A stretch of 64,000 nucleotides of DNA from Dyadobacter subterraneus. Its GTDB lineage: Bacteria; Bacteroidota; Bacteroidia; Cytophagales; Spirosomataceae. The stretch is from NCBI RefSeq assembly GCF_015221875.1, contig NZ_JACYGY010000001.1, forward strand, positions 1,364,001 to 1,428,000, in the 5' to 3' direction. Positions 7,760 to 14,281 of this stretch are shown here, piece after piece. The position numbers were made by a program, and so were the translations under genes. The notes under the pieces are model-generated. The model searched no databases, was not told the origin of the DNA, and saw nothing but the letters and a program-made list of their open reading frames with translations. Each line of letters begins with the position of its first letter. Position 1 is the stretch's first letter.

Positions 7760-8656
7760 ATGAGTGAAACTAATCCTGCGCGTCGTGTTATTTTAATTAC
7801 CGGCGCTACCTCAGGTATCGGCCGGGCCGCTGCATTTGCGCTGGCAAAGAAAGGTGCACATGTGATCATTCATGGTCGCGATGAAGTGAAAACCGATCAG
7901 TTAAGGCGGGAAATAATTGTGGCCTGCGGACATCTTCAGGTGGATACAATCGTTGCTGATCTTTTCCTTTTGACAGAAGTCAGAAAAATGGCGGATCATA
8001 TTAATGAACGTTATAAAAATCTGGATGTATTAATCAATAACGCTGGTGGCTTAATGGGAACTGAGCGTGAAGAAACTCCCGAAGGACATGAAAAAACGGT
8101 AGCACTCAATCTTTTCGCTCCATTTCTTTTGACGGAATTATTACTTGAAAAGCTGAAAAAGAGCAATGATGGTAGAATTATCAATGTTTCATCAGTGGCA
8201 CACAAACATCTGGCCAAACCGGATTTTTATGATATTGAAAACAAAAAGAATTATTCCGTTTCCAAAGCCTACGGAGATGCAAAGCTTTTTTTAATACTGA
8301 TTTCACAAAAACTAAGCAGAGATTTGAGAACGGCTGGCATAACAAATGTCACAGTGAATACACTTCATCCGGGCCTTGTTGCTTCCAATTTTCTAGGTGG
8401 AAGCGGTCTTAGCTCATGGGTTAAATTCATTTCAAAAATTAGTGTTCCTTTCTCTAAAACATCCGCCCAGGGTGCAGCAACGATTATTTACCTGGCGACA
8501 TCAAATGAAGTAAGAGGAGTGAGCGGCAAGTATTTTGATAACTCCAGACCTGTCAAGGTAAGCGCCAGATATAACGCAGTCGAAAACGAAAATCTTGTCC
8601 GGGATTATTGCGAAAAAGTTGCAGTCTCGTTATTGCAAAACGATCCTGATAAATAA
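7760..8656 (+). CDS. SDR, retinol-dehydrogenase-like
   Basis: This 298-residue SDR has TGATSGIG at 14-21, NNAG at 93-96, NVSS at 142-145 and the catalytic YGDAK at 171-175. The long insert before the Tyr and the HPGLVASNF segment are typical of retinol-dehydrogenase/WW-oxidoreductase-like SDRs. It starts 48 bp after the sulfatase stop, so the two are probably one operon. A possible job is oxidising or reducing an alcohol or ketone released from the sulfate ester (inference). The next promoter/operator begins 12 bp after its stop. Confidence 0.87.
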   Translation: MSETNPARRVILITGATSGIGRAAAFALAKKGAHVIIHGRDEVKTDQLRREIIVACGHLQVDTIVADLFLLTEVRKMADHINERYKNLDVLINNAGGLMGTEREETPEGHEKTVALNLFAPFLLTELLLEKLKKSNDGRIINVSSVAHKHLAKPDFYDIENKKNYSVSKAYGDAKLFLILISQKLSRDLRTAGITNVTVNTLHPGLVASNFLGGSGLSSWVKFISKISVPFSKTSAQGAATIIYLATSNEVRGVSGKYFDNSRPVKVSARYNAVENENLVRDYCEKVAVSLLQNDPDK

Positions 8657-8667
8657 TAATGAAAAAG

Positions 8668-8720
8668 TTTGCATAACTGTTTTTTATTATTTTATTTTGT
8701 CTATCAATATAGTAGACTAT
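8668..8720 (+). promoter_or_regulatory. Promoter plus GTCTAT-N7-ATAGAC operator, copy 2
   Basis: A -33 TTTGCATA (from 8668) is followed after 21 bases by a -7 TATTTTG (8693-8699). The operator GTCTAT-CAATATA-GTAGAC spans 8699-8717, with one change in the right arm, and TATTG follows. The same TTTGCATA -33 and TATTG tail are present in copy 3 at 13881. The Cys-rich leader ORF starts 50 bases downstream. Confidence 0.75.
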
Positions 8721-8766
8721 TGCTTGCGACCACCCGAAGCTCAGTATTAATCCAAATATCATTATC

Positions 8767-8859
8767 ATGAATGCGATTAATTTACTTCCTGCGGCTTACC
8801 TTTTGTTTGACAAAAACTTGTCATCTTATCTTGCACAACAATCCTGTTGTTGCTGTTGA
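8767..8859 (+). CDS. Cysteine-rich leader peptide (30 aa, ends CCCC)
   Basis: ATG 8767 to TGA 8857-8859 encodes 30 residues starting MNAINLLPAAYLLFDKN and ending SYLAQQSCCCC. Four consecutive Cys codons (TGT TGT TGC TGT) sit right before the stop. The codons themselves can fold: ACAACA, a four-base loop ATCC, then TGTTGT. It lies between an operator-bearing promoter and the sterol-desaturase-type gene 156 bases downstream. This is the layout expected for a cis-acting leader read by ribosomes that stall when Cys-tRNA is scarce. No homologue search was possible; the peptide may have no function of its own. Confidence 0.65.
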   Translation: MNAINLLPAAYLLFDKNLSSYLAQQSCCCC

Positions 8860-8861
8860 AC

Positions 8862-8960
8862 CTGCATAGGTTAACTCTCATTAATATTTCCGCATAACTA
8901 AAATTGTTTTGGCAGCCTTTGCCAAGGACACTGTGTCTGTATCATTCCGCCTGGGCGGAA
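8862..8960 (+). promoter_or_regulatory. Structured 5' UTR after the CCCC leader
   Basis: CTGCATAGG (8862-8870) also occurs after the leader at 13951. Possible stems: TTGGC (8909) with GCCAA (8921); GACAC-T-GTGTC (8927-8937); and TTCCGC-CTGG-GCGGAA (8945-8960). No run of U follows the last stem, so a simple terminator is not obvious. Translational coupling, or control by a factor such as Rho, is as likely. Confidence 0.45.
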
Positions 8961-9014
8961 CAGAAAAGTTATGCACTTTCCCTAAAAGCATTTCCAATCA
9001 AAAATTTTACGATT

Positions 9015-9845
9015 ATGCAGTTCACAGATAGCCTTATCTATTATGAAATACTTACCCTGTTTGTAGTTATCAGCGTTGCTGAGTTTTTTACAGGGTTATA
9101 TAAAAGCGAAAAATGGTCTAAAAATGAATGGTATATCAATTTTGCCGGTCTTTTTTTATCCAGCACCATTACAAGACCAATCAGTTTTTTACTGACTTCA
9201 TATATACTAAACTTCTTTTTTGCCGACTATTTCAATTATTTTTCCAATGTCTCGCTGTGGCTTGGTGTTATAATTACTTGTCTTCTGGAAGATTTTACCC
9301 AGTACTGGTGGCATCGTGCTGCCCATACTTACACATGGTTATGGAAAGCACACCGCGTGCATCACACGGCACCTGAGATGAGCGTTTTTCTTACAGGCCG
9401 GAATTCCTGGATTTATCTGCTGCTTTTTCCTTCACGTATAGTGTCAACAGTTCTCGTATTTCTGGGATTTGGACAGGCCTTTCTGATCGGATATTTCTTC
9501 AAAGCATTGATCGGAATTTCTGCGCATTCAAGCGTTCGCTGGGACAAGCCTTTGTATGCCGTCAAGTGGCTGCATCCGATCATGTGGATTGTGGAGCGGA
9601 CTATTTCTACGCCTGCAACGCATCACGCACATCATGCCGCAACCGATGCGGACGGAATCGGTGTGATCAATGGAAATTATGGAAACATGTTTTTTATCTG
9701 GGATATGATTTTTGGGACTGCCAAAATAACGAGGGAATTTTCGGAACATATCGGACTGGAAGATTATCACGAAGAACCCTGGTACGTACAACTGGGTTAC
9801 CCCATTTTCAAATCAAAAGATTCACGCAGTGAGTTGTCTGAATAA
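9015..9845 (+). CDS. Fatty acid hydroxylase/sterol desaturase-family di-iron membrane protein
   Basis: This 276-residue membrane protein has the three histidine clusters of the family: HRAAH at 100-104, HRVHH at 113-117 and HHAHH at 203-207. Four or more hydrophobic segments flank them. These ligate a di-iron centre that hydroxylates or desaturates lipid-like substrates with O2. ATG 9015 is chosen; an in-frame TTG at 8904 would extend into the leader hairpins. It is the first full-size gene under the 8699 operator and the CCCC leader, 29 bp before a secreted protein. A role in oxidising a sulfur-containing or sulfated lipid is speculative. Confidence 0.85.
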   Translation: MQFTDSLIYYEILTLFVVISVAEFFTGLYKSEKWSKNEWYINFAGLFLSSTITRPISFLLTSYILNFFFADYFNYFSNVSLWLGVIITCLLEDFTQYWWHRAAHTYTWLWKAHRVHHTAPEMSVFLTGRNSWIYLLLFPSRIVSTVLVFLGFGQAFLIGYFFKALIGISAHSSVRWDKPLYAVKWLHPIMWIVERTISTPATHHAHHAATDADGIGVINGNYGNMFFIWDMIFGTAKITREFSEHIGLEDYHEEPWYVQLGYPIFKSKDSRSELSE

Positions 9846-9874
9846 TTCTTTCAGGTTTCCCAAACAAAAGAAAA

Positions 9875-10495
9875 ATGAAATATCTAACGCTGCTGGTTAT
9901 AACCGCCGGACTTATGCTGCCGTTCAGTTCGGTTTCGCAGACGGTTATGTATGATGTAATGGTTGCGGGACGGGTGATCGGATCGGTCAAGGTTTTGTTA
10001 TATGAGAACACTACAAAAACTGTAAAACGTCGTATCGAAGCGGAGTTTAGTATTCCATTTTACTCAGGGAGCTTTTCCAGTGAAAATGATTTTTTGGAAG
10101 GCAATTTGCAATCTTCGGTCACTGAGCATTTTGTGAACGGGAAACAAAAGGAAAGCACGCATACATCAAACCGGCACCCCCAGCTTTATCATGTAGATTT
10201 TTCGGGTAAAGCCAGGGACTACGGGAAATTAAAAGAATTAAATCAAGCGATCAACCATACCATGACGGGTCTGTATTATCAGGAACCTTCCAATGTCGGT
10301 GTGGTTTATTCCGAAAGATATGGCCAGATGTGTCCGGTTAAAAAGCTGGATGAAAGCCGGTATGGTGTTATATTACCAAATGGAAAACAGAGTATTTATG
10401 CTTATCGTCAAGGCCTTTGTACGGAAGTACAATCAGAACTGGCGGGTATGAAACTCAGAATAGTGAGAAGGTGGAATCAGTTGGCAGGGAAATAA
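9875..10495 (+). CDS. Secreted protein, DUF6134-like
   Basis: This 206-residue protein has a clear signal peptide (MKYLTLLVITAGLMLPFSSVSQ). The mature part is beta-rich: it starts TVMYDVMVAGRVIGSVKV, a pattern I associate with DUF6134 and related secreted proteins that resemble DUF3108. Two cysteines (GQMCPV and QGLCTE) might pair. It probably sits in the periplasm or the outer membrane. It is 29 bp behind the desaturase-type gene and most likely co-transcribed. Its function is not known, and the family label is from memory only. Confidence 0.7.
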   Translation: MKYLTLLVITAGLMLPFSSVSQTVMYDVMVAGRVIGSVKVLLYENTTKTVKRRIEAEFSIPFYSGSFSSENDFLEGNLQSSVTEHFVNGKQKESTHTSNRHPQLYHVDFSGKARDYGKLKELNQAINHTMTGLYYQEPSNVGVVYSERYGQMCPVKKLDESRYGVILPNGKQSIYAYRQGLCTEVQSELAGMKLRIVRRWNQLAGK

Positions 10496-10737
10496 AATCA
10501 GTAATTATAGTCGTAAAATATAGCAATGACTTCACCGAATATCCGGAATTTTAATCTTTTTTGAGGACGAATTCGTAGGCAAGAGCCAATTTTTGAGCAT
10601 TCACCAGATATATTTTTTCAATCCAAAATTCTTCAAAAACATCTATTTTGTGGATATTATGCACTTTTGAAACTAAAATTTAAGCAGGCGACGGACAAAT
10701 TCATTTTCTTTTTTTTGTAAAGAAATAAGTTTTAATA

Positions 10738-10768
10738 GTCCATGAAATCTATATAGTTTATATATTTG
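10738..10768 (+). promoter_or_regulatory. -7 box with a degenerate operator-like site
   Basis: A canonical -7 TATATTTG lies at 10761-10768, predicting a transcription start near 10774, just before the leader ATG at 10794. Upstream, GTCCAT-GAAATCT-ATATAG (10738-10756) matches the GTCTAT-N7-ATAGAC palindrome at 9 of 12 arm positions, but lies in the -33 region. No good -33 TTTG is present. The site is weak evidence alone. Confidence 0.4.
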
Positions 10769-10793
10769 CGCCTGAACTAAACAAACTCACCAA

Positions 10794-10847
10794 ATGAATT
10801 CAGTTATTCGTGTAAAATCTTATTGTTGTAGGTATTATGTTGACTAA
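10794..10847 (+). CDS. Short cysteine-containing leader peptide (17 aa)
   Basis: ATG 10794 to TAA 10845-10847 encodes MNSVIRVKSYCCRYYVD. The SYCC core matches the SYCCC of the leader at 13951. It starts about 20 bases after the predicted transcription start and ends 102 bases before the TonB receptor ATG. It is shorter and has fewer Cys than the other two leaders, so confidence is lower. Confidence 0.5.
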   Translation: MNSVIRVKSYCCRYYVD

Positions 10848-10881
10848 TAATCAGGTCATCTGGATGGATTATGGCCTCACA

Positions 10882-10906
10882 GGAGCATGAAGTTTCTTCT
10901 CGCTCC
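10882..10906 (+). promoter_or_regulatory. Hairpin between leader peptide and TonB receptor
   Basis: GGAGC (10882-10886) pairs with GCTCC (10902-10906), and inside it GAAG (10889-10892) pairs with CTTC (10896-10899) around TTT. It lies 35 bases after the leader stop and 42 bases before the receptor start, matching the leader-hairpin-gene order at 8.8 kb and 14 kb. Confidence 0.45.
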
Positions 10907-10948
10907 GTTCAAAAGTAGTAAACTTAAATATCGATAAATTCAGTAAGC

Positions 10949-13513
10949 ATGAAAAAAATTTTAAAAATAGCCTTCTTGATAGGTGCGATTTTCTTTCCCC
11001 TATTTCTATCAGCACAAGATAGTCAAACCAACAATGCAACAATTTCCGGAAAAGTATTGGATTCCAAAACCAGTGAAGCACTGATTGGCGCCACAGTAAC
11101 AATTAAGGGCACAACCAACGGATCGGTAACAGACGCAAATGGAGAATTTAGTTTGATTACAGCTCAGAAATTACCTTTCACACTGATCGTTTCATACGTA
11201 GGATATGTAAAAAAAGAGGTGCTGATCCAAGGAAGCGGCACTGAAATCAGACTTGATTTAAACAATACACAGCTAGACGATGTGGTTATTTCTTCTCGTC
11301 GCCGCCAGGAATCAGCTCAGGAAGTTCCAATTCCTATTTCTGTAATCAGCGGAACAAGAGCCGAGGATGCCGGAGCTTTTAACGTTAACCGTTTAAAAGA
11401 ACTGGTACCAACCGTGCAGTTGTATGCTTCCAATGCAAGAAATACTACTTTAAATATTCGTGGCCTGGGTTCCACTTTCGGGTTAACAAACGATGGTGTT
11501 GATCCGGGTGTAGGTTTTTATGTGGATGGAGTTTATTATGCCCGTCCTGCTGCCACAGCACTTGACTTTATTGATATTGAGCGGGTTGAAGTTTTGCGTG
11601 GTCCTCAGGGAACACTTTTTGGAAAAAACACGACGGCAGGAGCTTTTAACATCACAACCCGTGCTCCAAGTTTTACACCTGGCGCCAATCTTGAAGTGAG
11701 TTATGGTAACCTTGGTTACGTTCAGGCTAAGGCCTCGGTAACAGGCCCGATCAGCAGTAAATTGGCTGCACGCGTTTCGTTTACCGGTACACAGCGTAAC
11801 GGAACATTTTTCAATATCCATACACAATTACCGATCAACGACATGAACAACATTGGCGTGAGAGGACAAATTTTGTATACGCCGAGTGATAACGTCAACA
11901 TTACAGTGATCGGGGACGTTTCAACACAGAAACCGACCGGATATGGATGGCCGGTAGCTGGTGTTGTAACAACGCAACGAGCTGCTTACAGACAATTTAA
12001 CGCTATTATTGCAGATTTGGGATATGTTATTCCTTACAAAAGTGCTTTTGAGCGTAAGATAGATCTTGACACACCTTCAAAAGCTGATAACGGGCTGGGT
12101 GGTGTATCTGTTAACGCAGATATAAAAATTGGAAAAGGAACACTTACATCTACTTCTGCATGGCGTTACTGGAAATGGACGCCTTTGAATGACAGAGATT
12201 ACATTGGATTGCCGGTATTTACTATTTCTTCGGGTAATTCAAAACATGACCAGTGGTCTCAGGAAATACGTTATTCAGGAAAAATTTCACCTAAATTGAG
12301 CGGTGTAGTAGGGGTTTTTGGCCTTTGGCAGGATTTGAAATCAGATCCTGTACAAACAGAAGAAGCTGGTTCAGCACAATGGCGTTTTGCTCAAAGCTCG
12401 ACAAGTGCTTTATGGAAAACACCTGGTTTGTTTGATAATTTTGGAATACGCACAACAAACCGTATCAAGAGCACTAGTATGGCTGTTTTTGCACAAGCTG
12501 ACTGGGCTATAACGGACAAAATTCACGTACTGCCTGGTGCTCGTTACAATTATGACAAAAAGGTAGTAAACTATGAACGAGTAACATACGGCGGATTGCA
12601 AACCACAGATCCTGCTTTGATTGCTTTAAAAAATGCGGTTTACACCAACCAGGCTTTTGATACAGATTATTCGCAGGACAATTTTTCCGGGCAGTTATCT
12701 CTGCAATACAAGGCCAGCAAAAACGTGAACGCTTATGCCACTTATTCTATTGGATATAAGCCAATTGGCGTAAACGTGGGTGGTTTGCCGACTGCAAATG
12801 GACAGATATTGCTTGATCTTGCCAAAGTGAAACCTGAATACGTTGACCACAAAGAATTTGGTGTAAAAACCAAACCGTCAGCCAATTCCGTGTTGAACCT
12901 TACCCTTTACCGTTCGGATATTAAGGATTACCAGACACAGGTGCAGACTCCTGAGCCTGGTGTAAACCGCGGTTATCTGGCTAATGCAGAAAAAGTACGT
13001 GTACAGGGTGCTGAATTGGATGGTAACATTCGTTTAAAACATTTTACATTTAATGCTGCTGTTGCTTACACAGACGGAAAATATGTTCGTTTTACAAATG
13101 CCCCTGTGCCTTTGGAAGAAGTTGGAGGTGCACAGGCTTTCAAAGATATCTCTGGTGGAAGACTACCAGGTATCTCAAAATGGTCCGGCTCGGCGGGTGG
13201 CGAAGTTGTAGTTAAAGGAGCATTACTTACTTTAAAAGGAAATTTCTTCCTTGGTATTGATGAATTTTTACGTTCTGAATTCTCTTCAAACCCTTCTCCG
13301 TCGAAATATCTGAACATCGGCGGCTACGGACTTACCAACGCACGTCTTGGATTTAGAGCTTCCAATGGTTTCTCTATCTACGTATGGGGCAGAAATGTTT
13401 TCAACAAAAATTATTACGAACAGCTGCTTGCAGCTCCTGGAAGTTACGGACAATATGCTGGTATCGTAGGAGATCAGCGTACGTATGGAGTAACCATCAG
13501 ATATACATACTAA
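10949..13513 (+). CDS. TonB-dependent outer-membrane receptor
   Basis: This 854-residue protein has a signal peptide (1-22) and a CarboxypepD_reg-like domain (about 32-108, ISGKVLDSKTSEALIGATVTIKGT). A plug follows (about 115-240), with LRGPQGTLFGKNTTAGAFNITTR, then a beta-barrel ending in the outer-membrane Tyr (VTIRYTY). The plug resembles iron-complex/sphingomonad-type receptors more than SusC, and there is no SusD partner next to it. It imports an unknown ligand through the outer membrane with TonB energy. It is preceded by the SYCC leader peptide, which points to a sulfur-containing ligand (inference). A strong terminator follows. Confidence 0.9.
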   Translation: MKKILKIAFLIGAIFFPLFLSAQDSQTNNATISGKVLDSKTSEALIGATVTIKGTTNGSVTDANGEFSLITAQKLPFTLIVSYVGYVKKEVLIQGSGTEIRLDLNNTQLDDVVISSRRRQESAQEVPIPISVISGTRAEDAGAFNVNRLKELVPTVQLYASNARNTTLNIRGLGSTFGLTNDGVDPGVGFYVDGVYYARPAATALDFIDIERVEVLRGPQGTLFGKNTTAGAFNITTRAPSFTPGANLEVSYGNLGYVQAKASVTGPISSKLAARVSFTGTQRNGTFFNIHTQLPINDMNNIGVRGQILYTPSDNVNITVIGDVSTQKPTGYGWPVAGVVTTQRAAYRQFNAIIADLGYVIPYKSAFERKIDLDTPSKADNGLGGVSVNADIKIGKGTLTSTSAWRYWKWTPLNDRDYIGLPVFTISSGNSKHDQWSQEIRYSGKISPKLSGVVGVFGLWQDLKSDPVQTEEAGSAQWRFAQSSTSALWKTPGLFDNFGIRTTNRIKSTSMAVFAQADWAITDKIHVLPGARYNYDKKVVNYERVTYGGLQTTDPALIALKNAVYTNQAFDTDYSQDNFSGQLSLQYKASKNVNAYATYSIGYKPIGVNVGGLPTANGQILLDLAKVKPEYVDHKEFGVKTKPSANSVLNLTLYRSDIKDYQTQVQTPEPGVNRGYLANAEKVRVQGAELDGNIRLKHFTFNAAVAYTDGKYVRFTNAPVPLEEVGGAQAFKDISGGRLPGISKWSGSAGGEVVVKGALLTLKGNFFLGIDEFLRSEFSSNPSPSKYLNIGGYGLTNARLGFRASNGFSIYVWGRNVFNKNYYEQLLAAPGSYGQYAGIVGDQRTYGVTIRYTY

Positions 13514-13556
13514 TCCTGCATCATAGTTTACAGGGCAGTAAAGTAATAAGTTTTAC

Positions 13557-13596
13557 AAAAGACAGCAGCGAATCATATTTGCTGCTGTCTTTTTTT
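13557..13596 (+). terminator. Rho-independent terminator after the TonB receptor
   Basis: AAAAGACAGCAGC (13557-13569) pairs with GCTGCTGTCTTTT (13581-13593) and is followed by a T run. The receptor is therefore its own unit, apart from the SusC/SusD operon. Confidence 0.88.
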
Positions 13597-13850
13597 GATT
13601 CATCCAGATGTTTCTTTGTAATACTATTCTTAATCCGGTTTTAATTTTAAGTGAAATCCGCTATTTTCTTATGGACTAGCAGATGTTTTATAACACATTT
13701 TCCAGCTCGGGTTTTATTTATTGGTTTTTGCATAAGCTTCAAATAATCATATGCACAACCGATTCTCGCATTAATTTTTTAAAAAATTATAGGATTATTT
13801 TAGGTTAAAACAAGAATCAGTAAAATCAGTAATTTTATGTTGATTCATAT
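13597..13850. other. AT-rich spacer without a gene
   Basis: Nothing coding is visible between the terminator and the next promoter. The stretch is AT-rich with no repeats of note. Confidence 0.5.
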
Positions 13851-13904
13851 TTGCATATTAAAATTATATTAATTTACTTTGTCTATATAATTAATAGACT
13901 ATTG
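13851..13904 (+). promoter_or_regulatory. Promoter plus GTCTAT-N7-ATAGAC operator, copy 3 (perfect arms)
   Basis: A -33 (T)TTGCATA begins at 13850-13851, then 21 bases, then -7 TACTTTG (13875-13881). The operator GTCTAT-ATAATTA-ATAGAC (13881-13899) has perfect 6-bp arms, followed by TATTG. The Cys-rich leader ORF starts at 13951. A repressor bound here would cover the transcription start. Confidence 0.8.
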
Positions 13905-13950
13905 CTTTTCCGGATTACCACCGCTCCGTATAAAGTAAGAAATACTTACT

Positions 13951-14052
13951 ATGAAAACGAACCTTTTACTTTCTTCGCAGATTCAATCTGCCAATTCGGT
14001 GGTATCAAATTTTTTCCAGTCAGCATCTTATTGCTGTTGTCAGCGCTGTTGA
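13951..14052 (+). CDS. Cysteine-rich leader peptide (33 aa, ends CCCQRC)
   Basis: ATG 13951 to TGA 14050-14052 encodes 33 residues starting MKTNLLLSSQIQSANS and ending SASYCCCQRC. Four of the last six residues are Cys. The RNA around the Cys codons offers two exclusive pairings: CAGCA with TGCTG upstream, or GCTG with CAGC downstream. It follows a perfect operator and ends 230 bases before susC. Its length, start region and terminal Cys run match the leader at 8767, while the rest of the sequence differs. That is what a ribosome-read attenuator would look like. No independent function is proposed. Confidence 0.65.
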   Translation: MKTNLLLSSQIQSANSVVSNFFQSASYCCCQRC

Positions 14053-14070
14053 TAATTTCCATTTCTGTAT

Positions 14071-14168
14071 CTGCATAGGATTTGTCTTTTCCGGTACTAT
14101 ATAGTGTCCATAGCGAGCAGAAGCATCACAATTTTTAATTGAATTTGAAGGTTACCGATAAAGTAACC
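14071..14168 (+). promoter_or_regulatory. Structured 5' UTR between leader peptide and susC
   Basis: CTGCATAGG (14071-14079) is identical to the sequence after the CCCC leader. The palindrome ACTATATAGT lies at 14096-14105. A perfect hairpin GGTTAC-CGATAAA-GTAACC spans 14150-14168. No U-run follows. Confidence 0.45.
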
Positions 14169-14281
14169 GGAATACGTATGTGTATTAGGGTTAGCTTTAA
14201 TTCAGAGCTATCCATGGCTTGATCATGCCTTTAAATCAGAATTCTCTTCTTGTATATTTTATAATTTTTTAACCACAGCTA

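Noticed and set aside
14096..14105. ACTATATAGT as a fifth operator copy
   Set aside because: It is a simple 10-bp AT-rich palindrome without the GTCTAT/ATAGAC arms and is too far from the promoter.
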